DNA of 51,613 nucleotides from a virus. The notes under the pieces are model-generated. The model ran no database searches and was not told the origin of the DNA. It was given only the letters and a program-made list of their open reading frames with translations. The stretch spans positions 1-51,613 of the IMG/VR virus record IMGVR_UViG_3300014501_000026; one strand, given 5' to 3'. A program made the translations under genes and the position numbers. Positions 30,514 to 39,800 of this stretch are shown in pieces. Position 1 is the first letter of the stretch, and each line of letters opens with the position of its first letter.

Positions 30514-31172
30514 ACCTCTCGCCGACTCCTCGACCTTTCCATTGTGAGAAGTGCGGCCAGGATCACGAACGATGCCTGGGCCACAAGAGGGACGGCAACC
30601 CGTGCGGCAGATGGTCGAACGACGGGCTCGATGTGTGCAACACCCACGGCGCTCGGGCACCCCAGGTCAAAGCCGCAGGTCAGCGAAGGGTCGAGACAGC
30701 CAAGGCCGAGATTGCGGTCAGGACTTACGGGCTCGCTGTTGACATTGATCCGTTCGACGCCATCCTCGACGAGATAGCTCGCACCTACGGGCACGTCCTG
30801 TGGCTGGCCGACATCATCGCTGCGCTCGAGGAGAAGGCGCTGGCCTTCGGCCCGACCGAAACCTCGGTGACCGAATCGACCGTGGAACGTGCGCGCGGAA
30901 ACACCCGGACAGCCACGGCGTCGGCCGGGGTCAATGTGTGGGTAGAGCTCTACCAATGGGAGCGAAAGCACCTGGTCGACGTATCGAAGACGGCGATCCT
31001 GTGCGGGCTGGCCGAGCGTGAGGTCGAGATGGCCGAGCAGCAGGGCAACATGATCGCGGCCCTGCTCAACGCGGTGTTCGGTGATCCAACACTCGATCTT
31101 TCCGAGGCGCAGCAGCAGTCGGCACGGGTCGTCGTCTCGAAGCACCTGCGTTCCCTGCCTCGAGCGGCGTGA
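30510..31172 (+). CDS. Terminase small subunit-like protein
   Basis: A 220-residue protein from ATG 30510. The N-terminal zinc knuckle ('CEKCGQDHERCLGHKRDGNPCGRW', in pieces, then 'CNTHGARAPQVKAAGQRR') is typical of actinophage small terminases, which recognise the packaging site. Residues 60-220 are helical and probably oligomerise. It stands directly before the large subunit and before two hairpins that could be its binding site. Confidence 0.7.
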   Translation: MNLSPTPRPFHCEKCGQDHERCLGHKRDGNPCGRWSNDGLDVCNTHGARAPQVKAAGQRRVETAKAEIAVRTYGLAVDIDPFDAILDEIARTYGHVLWLADIIAALEEKALAFGPTETSVTESTVERARGNTRTATASAGVNVWVELYQWERKHLVDVSKTAILCGLAEREVEMAEQQGNMIAALLNAVFGDPTLDLSEAQQQSARVVVSKHLRSLPRAA

Positions 31173-31246
31173 GTTATCGCGCGCAGCACCCGCGCGCGAT
31201 AACCCCATGACCCCAGTTATCGCGCGCAGCGCCCGCGCGCGAAAAC
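31173..31246. repeat. Two direct copies of a GC-rich hairpin between terminase genes
   Basis: Copy 1: GTTATCGCGCGC (31173-31184) and GCGCGCGATAAC (31192-31203), a perfect 12-bp stem with a 7-nt loop. Copy 2 begins at 31216 and ends at 31246, with one mismatch in its right arm, and encodes the first residues of the large terminase. Copies are 43 bp apart. The position fits a cos or pac recognition element, or an RNA hairpin that controls TerL translation. Confidence 0.7.
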
Positions 31247-32757
31247 CCGACCCGTTCCTCCTCGCCGCCGACCTACTCGATCCACCCCTCAACCTCTACC
31301 TTGACGATCCGGTGGGCTGGGTCGGTGAACGGCTTGGGGATCACCTGTGGTCCAAGCAGGTCGAGGTGGCACAGAGCGTGGCCGAGCATCGACTGACGGC
31401 TGTCCGGTCATCCCACGCCGTCGGAAAGAGTTACACCGCCGGCCGCCTTGCCGCGTGGTGGCTCGACACCCATCCACCCGGCGACGCGTTCGTGGTCACG
31501 ACGGCACCCAGTGGGGCACAGGTCCGGGCGATCCTGTGGAAGGAAATCGGCCGGGCTCATCGCAAGGGCAAGCTGGCCGGCCGGGTCAACCAGACCGAGT
31601 GGTGGATTGGCGACGAGATGGTTGGCATGGGTCGCAAGCCCGCCGACTACGACCCCAACGCGTTCCAGGGCATTCACGCCACTCACGTGCTCGTCATCCT
31701 CGACGAAGCGGCGGGCGTCTCGGATCTGCTCTGGACGGCGGCCGGCTCGCTTACGGCCAACCGGTTCAGCCGCATCCTGGCGATCGGTAACCCGGAGGAC
31801 TCCTCGAGCCACTTCGCCAAGGTCTGCCAGCCGGGGTCGGGGTGGAACGTGGTCCACATCTCGGCGTTCGATTCGCCCAACTTCACCGACGAGGCTGTCC
31901 CGACCTACCTCGCTGATCTACTCATCAGCCAGCCCTATCTCGACGACCTGATTGCCGACGGCTGTGGACCCGGGACACCGATCTGGCGATCCAAGGTCGA
32001 GGGGGAGTTCACCGAGGACGCGACGTCCGGCGTCGTCCCTCTCTCCATGCTGGCGGCCTGTCGCATCGAAGCCGACCACGAACCCGACGATCTGCTCCCG
32101 GTCGAGCTGGGCGTGGACGTTGGTGCGTCCGATGAAGGGGATATGACCGTTGTCCGTGAACGTCGCGGGGTCAAGGCCGGCCGGGTCTGGCGCACCCAGT
32201 CGAGCGACCCTGAAGTCGTGGTCGAGCACGTCTGGCAGGCCATCGTGGAAGCTGAGCCGTTGCGGGTGAAGATCGACTCGATAGGGATCGGTTGGGGAGT
32301 CGCCGGCCATTTGCGCGACAGGGTGCGCGAGGCGGGGCTGAACTGCGACATCGTATCGGTCAACGTCGCCATAGCCAGCTCCAAGCCCAGCCGGTTCCCC
32401 AGGCTGCGGGACGAACTTTGGTGGGAGGTGGGCCGGATGAACTCCGAGCAGCACACCTGGGACCTGTCGGCTATCGACGACCGAACCGCGGCCGACCTCA
32501 TGGCCCCGAAGTGGGCACCGGACGCTCGAGGCCGTATCCAAGTCGAGCGCAAGGCCGACACCAAGAAGCGGCTGGGCAGATCGCCCGACGACGCCGACGC
32601 CTTGCTCCTCGCGTTCTATGGCACCGGGGCCAGCATCCAAGCCCCCACGGGACGTATCCCCATAGGCCCGTCTGGGTCGCGTGGCGGTGGCGATCGCTTC
32701 GCCGGGATGCCCGAACACATCAGGCGTGTGGCGGAGTCACAGTTGCGCCGACGTTGA
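31207..32757 (+). CDS. Terminase large subunit
   Basis: A 516-residue packaging motor. The ATPase has the Walker A-like 'SSHAVGKS' (68-75) and Walker B 'VLVILDEA' (161-168). The C-terminal nuclease shows 'LGVDVGASDEGD' (301-312) and the final 'SPDDADALLLAFYG' acidic motif. ATG 31207 is chosen as the first start after the small subunit; it lies between the two hairpin copies. It pumps DNA through the portal and cuts concatemers. Confidence 0.9.
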   Translation: MTPVIARSARARKPDPFLLAADLLDPPLNLYLDDPVGWVGERLGDHLWSKQVEVAQSVAEHRLTAVRSSHAVGKSYTAGRLAAWWLDTHPPGDAFVVTTAPSGAQVRAILWKEIGRAHRKGKLAGRVNQTEWWIGDEMVGMGRKPADYDPNAFQGIHATHVLVILDEAAGVSDLLWTAAGSLTANRFSRILAIGNPEDSSSHFAKVCQPGSGWNVVHISAFDSPNFTDEAVPTYLADLLISQPYLDDLIADGCGPGTPIWRSKVEGEFTEDATSGVVPLSMLAACRIEADHEPDDLLPVELGVDVGASDEGDMTVVRERRGVKAGRVWRTQSSDPEVVVEHVWQAIVEAEPLRVKIDSIGIGWGVAGHLRDRVREAGLNCDIVSVNVAIASSKPSRFPRLRDELWWEVGRMNSEQHTWDLSAIDDRTAADLMAPKWAPDARGRIQVERKADTKKRLGRSPDDADALLLAFYGTGASIQAPTGRIPIGPSGSRGGGDRFAGMPEHIRRVAESQLRRR

Positions 32758-32792
32758 CGGCATAGGATTCCCGCGGTGATGGTGACCGGGTA

Positions 32793-35700
32793 ATGGCGCG
32801 ACTGAACCCGGTCAGCGTCGTCCGTCAACGTCGAGCTCGCAACGGCCCGATGTTCCGAGGCGTCCGTGACAACCGTGGCCTGACCGCCTCGGCTGCGACG
32901 ATGGACCTGACCTCGAAGACCGAGGCACGGCGGGTGCGGTACCTGCGCTCGCGTGCTCAGTCCGACGCGTGGTGTGCAGACCCGGAAACCGAAATCCTGA
33001 CGACTCGTGGTTGGCAGCACTACGGCGATCTGTCGGTGGGGGATCTAGTCCTGACCCTGAACCACGACACAGGGCTAAGCGAGTGGCAATCGGTCGAAGC
33101 AGTCAATGTATGGGAACCGGCTGAACGCGCCATGCTCAGCATGGAAGGGCGTCTTCATTCGTCGCTCACGACCCTTGATCATCGTTGGCCGGTTTTGGAA
33201 CGTCGCGTTCCATGGATTACTTCGGATGAGACTCGGCGTCAGGCGCGCCTTCGTGGCTTACCACAGCCATCGAGTGATCCTCGGCCCCCTACGACGATCA
33301 AGCGGAGGTGGCGAACATCCGGTGATCTGACTAGCAACCACCCAATCATTACTGCTGCTCCGTGCATCGACCTCCCGACCGAGCCGAAATACACTGACGC
33401 ATTTGTCGAACTGGTGGCGTGGTGGTGGACCGAGGGTCATTCTCGACCTGCTGGATACACCACGATCACCCAAAGCGTGAGAGTGAATCCTGGGTATGTC
33501 GATCGCATCCGGGCGGCGCTTACGATGACGTTCGGCCCAGCCGTTTTCACTACCCGTGGCGTGACGGAGCCAGCATGGCGTGAGTTTCGCGACGGCGGGT
33601 GTGCGGTGTTTGGCCTCAACGCACCGGCAGGCCGCCAACTGATGGCACATGGTGACGACCGCAAGGTAGTGACCTCGGAGTTCGTGCTGTCCCTTACCCG
33701 ATCACAGTTGGAGCTGTTTATCCAGACGTCGGTTGACGGGGACGGCCATCGTGACGACGGGCGCAACGTAGTCGTGACTCAGAGCGTGCCCGAACGGCTG
33801 GACCCGCTGGCCTTGGCCGCGATTCTCACGGGTCGGACTCCGCACCTCTACCAGAAGAGAGAGAACGCCTGGGCGCTCCATCTGCGCGACAAGGCGACCA
33901 TAAATCCTCTCGGGGCAGCGGCGAAGGATTGGGCACGAGCAGCGCGTGTCGAACGGGTGATGTTCGACGGCCCTGTGTGGTGCCCCACCACAGCCAACCG
34001 GACATGGCTTGCACGGCGGCGCGGAACGGTCTACTTCACCGGCAACAGCTACCGGAACACGGTCGGTGAAATCGGGTTCGCCCAACGCTTCCTCGCCAAC
34101 TGCGCCGGCCGCATGAAGATTTACCCAGCCATCTACCCGGTCGGAACTTACGACCAGGACCCGGTACCGCTGAACGACGAGGAAGCCGGGCCGATTCCGC
34201 CGCAGATTCTCGACGCCGCACAGAACTCGATGGCGTCATTCGCCTCCGGTCGCGTGGCGATGAGCGAGCACATGGAGCGCATCTCGGCCCAGATCGCGAT
34301 CGCAGGCGAGGGCTACATCGTCGGGACAACCGACGCGGTGGGCGATGAGTCATGGAACGTCCGCTCGATCGACGAAATCATGGTCAAGAACGACCGCTGG
34401 TATCTGCGCGAAGTCCCGACCACCTCCAACAACGACTTCGGCTGGGAGCCGCTCGACGACCCGACCAACACCTACATCGCCCGTTTCTGGACCCCGCATC
34501 CCCAGTTCAAGGTCATGGCCGATTCGCCCATGTTCGGCATCCTCGAAAGCTGCGAGGAGTTGCAAATCCTCCGCAAGACGCTCCGCGCCACCGGCAGGTC
34601 GCGGCTCATGTCGGGCATCTTGAAATGGCCGAAGGGCCTCAACGTCATGGGGATGCCCAACGACAACCGTGACCCCGTGGCGACGCCGGAAATCAAGGCG
34701 ATCACCGACGCCATGATGGCCCCGATCGTCGATGAGGGTGTCGCCTCGGCCGTCGTCCCGCTGCTGGTGTCGGGCGAGGAAGGTCCGCTGTCGGGCTTGG
34801 AGTTCATGACCTTCCAGCGTCCCTTCGACGCCACGGTGTTGCAACGCATCGAGGCGCTCATCGGCTACATGGCAAACGGGCTTGACCTCCCAGCGCAGGT
34901 GCTCACGGGTATCGCAGATTTGAACCATTGGACTGCCTATATGGTCGACGACAACACCTGGCGCTACCACGTCGAGCACCACGTCCGGCAATGTGTCGAT
35001 GCGATGGCGGTCGGGTTCTTGCGCGCTGCGATCATGGGCGCCGACGAGGTGCAGGGCCTCGACCCGATCATCGTCCGGCAGTTCGCCGCCCGCATCTGTG
35101 TCTGGTACGACCCGGTCGAACTGGTCACCCACCCCGACAAGACCCAGAACGCCCTCAACCTCTACGACCGCAAGGAGTTGTCCGGCGAATCACTGCGCGC
35201 CGCGGTCGGGTTCACCGAGGACGACAAGCCGACCCCCACCGAGTTCGTGGCCCGGCTCATCTCGGCCCAGCGAACCTGGCCCGCCAACGTCTCGCTGGCC
35301 GTGGTGGCCCGCGAGGACCCGAGCCTGACGATCCCGCCGATCACCGCCGCCGGCATGGTGCCGGGGATCAAAGCTGGCCTGGTGCAGGAAGCCGTCGCCC
35401 CAGCGCCCCCTGGAACGCCACCAGAACTGCCCCCAGGCGCTCCTACGCCCCCCGAACCGACTTCGCCCCCCGTCGCCCCACCGGCGCCCGAGGCAGCCCC
35501 TCAGCCGGTCCGTGGGCCCGCCCAGTCGACTCCACCGGGCATGGTGGCAGACGACGTGACGACGATGGCCGTCCACCCGCTCGGCCAAGCCCACCCGCGC
35601 CTCACCCCCAAGGCCCGCCAACTCTCGGCCAAGCTGACCGGGATCGACCGGGACCTGCGGGCGCGGTTACAGGTGCTCGCCTCGACCACGATCACCCGCG

Positions 35701-36647
35701 CGCTCGAACGCGCGGGGGCACAGCTCCGCACCAAGGTCCGCGGGTCGCGTGCCCTCACCGCCTCGATCCGCCCGGTCGCCAACACCCGCGTCGCGTTCAC
35801 CCTCGGCCCCGAAGTCTCGGCGCAATACGGGCTCGACCCGCGGGCCACCTCTGCCGACCTGACCGAGTTGAAGCCGACGTTCGAGGCATGGGTCATGCAA
35901 GCCCAGGAAGGCGCGCTGGCAACGGCGCACCAACTCGCGGGCCCAGGTGGATCGACGGCCAAGCTCACCGCTGCGCGCGCGGCAATGGCGACTGCGCGCG
36001 ATAACGCGTGGACCTACTTCGCCGCTCAGTTGCAGACGCTCTACGAGCAAGCCTTGTTCAAGGCTCAGCCCTCGATCGACAAGGGCACGCTGGCGCCGCT
36101 CGACCCCGAGACGGTGGTGCCGACTGGGGTTGTGCGCCGGACGCTCGCGGTTGCGGGAGGGTTGTCACCGACCAGCAAAGCGGTCACGGCCATCGTCGCT
36201 GCCGCGTTCGTGCCCCCGGTCGCTCCCATCCCGACAGCCGCCGATGACGCCGACGACGCGGGTGAAGCGGAAGCTGTGACCGACGCTGGCGTCGATACGA
36301 CCACCGAAGGGCTCGGCGCGGGAATCATCCAGGGCATCGTGGCCCAGATCGGCGGAGGCCCGATCGTGTCGGACCTGCTCAGTGCAGCCGGGTCCGAACT
36401 CGCTGGGTACGTGTGGATGTGGGGCGGCGGCGGTCCGACAGGGGCATACCCCCCACATGAAGACCTCGACGGATTCGAGTTTCAGAACTGGGACGATCCT
36501 GGGCTCGCGGTGACAGGGGATTGGGACCCGAGCGGCACGGGCTTCGAGACGGTCGGATCGCACGATGGCTGCTCGTGCGATTTCGTCGTCCTCGCGACCG
36601 AAGGCACCGACACGGCAGACACCGGCGACGAGGAGAACACCCCATGA
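32793..36647 (+). CDS. Portal protein fused to a MuF-like domain, with an intein
   Basis: A 1284-residue precursor. Residues 1-60 and 419-875 form the portal ('VGEIGFAQRFLANC', 'ISAQIAIAGEGYIVG', 'GLDLPAQVLTGIADLNHW'), the ring at the head vertex. Residues 61-418 are an intein, leaving 926 residues after splicing. A Pro-rich linker (about 870-935) leads to a helical domain and a MuF-type ending ('PPHEDLDGFEF', 'SHDGCSCDFVV'), normally a separate minor head protein. Thus portal and MuF are joined. Confidence 0.85.
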   Translation: MARLNPVSVVRQRRARNGPMFRGVRDNRGLTASAATMDLTSKTEARRVRYLRSRAQSDAWCADPETEILTTRGWQHYGDLSVGDLVLTLNHDTGLSEWQSVEAVNVWEPAERAMLSMEGRLHSSLTTLDHRWPVLERRVPWITSDETRRQARLRGLPQPSSDPRPPTTIKRRWRTSGDLTSNHPIITAAPCIDLPTEPKYTDAFVELVAWWWTEGHSRPAGYTTITQSVRVNPGYVDRIRAALTMTFGPAVFTTRGVTEPAWREFRDGGCAVFGLNAPAGRQLMAHGDDRKVVTSEFVLSLTRSQLELFIQTSVDGDGHRDDGRNVVVTQSVPERLDPLALAAILTGRTPHLYQKRENAWALHLRDKATINPLGAAAKDWARAARVERVMFDGPVWCPTTANRTWLARRRGTVYFTGNSYRNTVGEIGFAQRFLANCAGRMKIYPAIYPVGTYDQDPVPLNDEEAGPIPPQILDAAQNSMASFASGRVAMSEHMERISAQIAIAGEGYIVGTTDAVGDESWNVRSIDEIMVKNDRWYLREVPTTSNNDFGWEPLDDPTNTYIARFWTPHPQFKVMADSPMFGILESCEELQILRKTLRATGRSRLMSGILKWPKGLNVMGMPNDNRDPVATPEIKAITDAMMAPIVDEGVASAVVPLLVSGEEGPLSGLEFMTFQRPFDATVLQRIEALIGYMANGLDLPAQVLTGIADLNHWTAYMVDDNTWRYHVEHHVRQCVDAMAVGFLRAAIMGADEVQGLDPIIVRQFAARICVWYDPVELVTHPDKTQNALNLYDRKELSGESLRAAVGFTEDDKPTPTEFVARLISAQRTWPANVSLAVVAREDPSLTIPPITAAGMVPGIKAGLVQEAVAPAPPGTPPELPPGAPTPPEPTSPPVAPPAPEAAPQPVRGPAQSTPPGMVADDVTTMAVHPLGQAHPRLTPKARQLSAKLTGIDRDLRARLQVLASTTITRALERAGAQLRTKVRGSRALTASIRPVANTRVAFTLGPEVSAQYGLDPRATSADLTELKPTFEAWVMQAQEGALATAHQLAGPGGSTAKLTAARAAMATARDNAWTYFAAQLQTLYEQALFKAQPSIDKGTLAPLDPETVVPTGVVRRTLAVAGGLSPTSKAVTAIVAAAFVPPVAPIPTAADDADDAGEAEAVTDAGVDTTTEGLGAGIIQGIVAQIGGGPIVSDLLSAAGSELAGYVWMWGGGGPTGAYPPHEDLDGFEFQNWDDPGLAVTGDWDPSGTGFETVGSHDGCSCDFVVLATEGTDTADTGDEENTP
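32973..34046 (+). mobile_element. Intein 1 with LAGLIDADG-type endonuclease (358 aa)
   Basis: Begins at Cys61 with 'PETEILTTRGW' (block A), has block B 'TTLDHRWPV', endonuclease helices 'ELVAWWWTEGH' and 'FIQTSVDGDGH', and ends 'TVYFTGN' before Ser419. The penultimate residue is Gly, not the usual His. The +1 residue is Ser. Both splicing ends and both DOD motifs are present, so splicing and homing could be active. Confidence 0.85.
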
Positions 36648-36685
36648 CCCCTACCCGCGTGGCAGACTACCGAGGAGCGGAATGA
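36644..36685 (+). CDS. 13-codon relay micro-ORF
   Basis: ATG 36644 overlaps the portal stop (ATGA) and its own TGA overlaps ATG 36682 of the next gene (ATGA). It contains the next gene's GAGGAGCGG ribosome site. This is the cleanest double-overlap example in the window. Confidence 0.35.
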   Translation: MTPTRVADYRGAE

Positions 36686-36864
36686 CCACCTACGAGCTGA
36701 TCCAACGCCTGGCAAAGTTCCCGCCCGAGACGCGGATCGTCCACGGCGTGGACTGGTCCGACGATGTCGTGCTTGACGACTACACCGGGGTCACGGACGC
36801 CCCGCCGACGTTGGCACTCACCACGTCCGTGTCATCCGCCCCTCGCCAACGGGTTGAAGTCTGA
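36682..36864 (+). CDS. 60-residue hypothetical protein between portal and protease
   Basis: ATG 36682 with GAGGAG upstream; the stop shares a base with the protease ATG. 'MTTYELIQRLAKFPPETRI' resembles small phage proteins of the 'ELIxxLxxxPPxxxV' type, a mini alpha/beta fold found in many phages with no known function. Confidence 0.6.
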   Translation: MTTYELIQRLAKFPPETRIVHGVDWSDDVVLDDYTGVTDAPPTLALTTSVSSAPRQRVEV

Positions 36865-39800
36865 TGACGGACACCCTGTCCCGTTCCGCGATCGTTAACC
36901 AGTGGTATTCGGCGCTCGCCGCGGCCGGTCCTCCGCCCCCGGTCGCGGCAGCGCCACCTGCTCCTGCGAAGGCATCCCCGACCGCCGACGAACCGTTCGA
37001 GCCGCAGCCCTACCACGCCGACCCCGACGAAACGGTCCAGTGTCCGAAGTGCCAGAAAATGAACGACGTCGATGCGAGCTATTGCGATCAATGCGGTACA
37101 AAGCTGGCCGGCGATCCGGATGTGAAGATCATCGCCCCCGCCGCGCCTCCTGCCCCCGCTACGTCGACCATTAGAGGGGTCGCCTACGCGAGCAATGGGT
37201 ACGCCATCCCGCCACCGCCCGAACCTGCCGCTGCACCTGCTCCTCCGCCAGCCACGAAGGCACCGACCACCGACGTCGACAACTCCGTGCCCTGTGCGAA
37301 CACCCAGAGCGATGGGACGCCGTGCAACCACCTCGCGTCCGCGCACGACGACACCGCGACCGGAGCGAACACCGGCCCGTGCTCGATGCAGAACTGCGAC
37401 TGCGCGGGCATGATGATCCCCGACCAGGACGAGGACCTCGAGGCGCCCGAGCCGGCAGCAGTTCCTGCGGGAGCAGCGTCGGCCGAAACGAGCGAGTGGG
37501 AAGTCCGCTCGACCGAGGCGCGTGGTCGTGGCACAGTCCCGCCCAACCTCGCACGGCTGCTCGACCGAGCCACCGAGGGCAATCGCTCCGCTCCACTGAC
37601 GGCTGCCGCTCCGCCGGTTGCTCCTGCTCCCGAAGCCGCGCCGTCTGCACCGGCACTCCCTGGCCCGGCCGATCTGCCCCCGCTCGACGCGCTCGGCCCG
37701 GCGTTCAGCATCCCTGTCGCGGTGACCGAGGGCACGCTGACCGACGACGGCCGCACGATCGCCCCCAACGCGCTGACGTGGCGCGACCCGCCGATTCCGC
37801 TCATGTACCTCAAGCACACCCCCGAGATGGGTGGGCACGGTGGAGCGAAGCTGGTCGGGCGGATCAACACGATTACCCGCGGTGGCACGGTCATCTCGAT
37901 GGAGGGCAACTTCCTCACCACGCCGGACGGGGCAGAGGCCGCAGCCGACCTCGGTGGTATGGGCCGCCTCGGCATCTCGATCGACGTGGGCAACGTGAGC
38001 GAGGACATCGAGCTACCGCCGATAGAGGGCGACGAGGAGTTCGACGGGCCGGTTGCTTCAGACCCGGTTGCCTCGCTGACCGCTGGCGTCATCATGGCCG
38101 CCTGTTATTCAGAAGACACTGAAGTCCTGACCGACAGTGGATGGAAGCGATTCATTGATCTGGTCAAAGGGGTGGACCAGGTGGCGAGCCGGAATCAGAA
38201 GACGGGGGCCTTTGAATGGGCCCACCCGACTGCCTATTTTGCCTTGGATTACACCGGGCCGATGGTGCACTTCTACGGCGGCCGCCGACGTAATCTCGAT
38301 CTGTTGGTCACCCCAAACCACCGCATGCTCGTTCGAAGTCAAAAGACCGGCAAAGAGACGTTCGTTCGCGCCGATCATCTGGCATCCAGCACTAGCCTCT
38401 ATTGGGGCATCCCTACTACGTCGGTCCCTAACGACGTTGACGTGGATACCTTCCGCATCGAAGGGGCGCGCCGCGGTGTTCCCCACGTCCTGACAATCAA
38501 AGGGGACACGTTCGCTGCCTTTATGGGTGCGTGGTTGGCCGAGGGGTCTATCGTCGCTGGGCGCGGAAGGGTGTACATAAGCCAGATCCCCAGTGGGCGT
38601 GGCCGTGAGGCGTACCGAACGATGTTGACAGACCTGTTGGGGCATGAGCCAAGTTCTGACGCCACTGGGTTGTACTTCCAGAACCGCGTGCTGGCCGACT
38701 ACCTGGCGCGGTTCGGTCATGCAGCGGACAAGTTCATCCCCGACGAACTGAAGGATTTCTCTGCGCGTCAACTGCGCATCTTCTGGGATCACTACATGCT
38801 GGGCGATGGCTGCGCCAGCCGGCCAGAGAGCGTGACCGCGAGCGAACGTCTCGCTAACGACCTACAAGAGATTGCACAACGCATGGGCATGTGGGCCACA
38901 ATCATTCCCCGTGACCCAAAGGGAGATTCTGTCCTAAGCGATGGTCGAATCATTCTCGAGGCGAACAAGCGCCGCCAGTTTGTCGTTGGGTTCCGCAATA
39001 CAGGAGACGCTGGCCGTCATTCGTCCGAGGCGATCTGGGTTCGCCAGAATGAATCGGTGGACTATGACGGGACGGTGTATTGCGTGTCCGTTCCGAACGA
39101 GTCGCTTTATGTGCGCCGCAATGGCGTTCCTGCCTGGTGTGGCAACACCATGTGTACCCAGGCCGCGTTCCCTGGCGCGTACATCGTGCTCGGTGACGGC
39201 TCTGCACCGAACGCCGCCATTCCGCTCGAGCAGCCCAGCGCGGGCATGGGAATCGAAGGCATCCACGTCCTGTCCGGCCAGCCGTGTTGCGACGACTGCG
39301 AGGAAACCGACGCCCTGGTTGCCGCTGGTGCGATCGCTCCCATCCGACCTCCCACCGCGTGGTTCGTCGTGGACGAGCCGACCGAGCTGACACCGTTGCG
39401 GGTGACCGAAGCTGGCCAGGTCTACGGGCACATCCCGTGGAACCAGTGCCACACCGGGTTCACTGATCGCTGCGTCGTCGCTCCGCGCGGTGGGGCTTTC
39501 GGCTACGACCGGTTCTGTTCCGGCTATGTGCTGACCGACGAAGGCGACGAAATCCGCACAGGTCCGATCACCAGCGGCACGACCCACGGCGATGATGCGC
39601 GCGACTGGAACGACTGGTCGATCGAGCGCACCAAGCGCCACTACGCCGACACGGGCCACGCGGTTGCCGACGTAGTCGTGCGTGACGGGAAGCTCGGCAT
39701 CTGGATGTGTGGGGCCATGCGCCCGACCGCAACCGACGAGGACTTCCGCACGATGCGCGCCTCGGTTGTCTCCCCCGATTGGCGTTGGGAGGGCAATCAC

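Noticed and set aside
36780-37838. A 352-codon minus-strand frame near the protease N-terminus.
   Set aside because: Arg/Gly/Val-rich shadow of the Ala/Pro-rich linker on the + strand.
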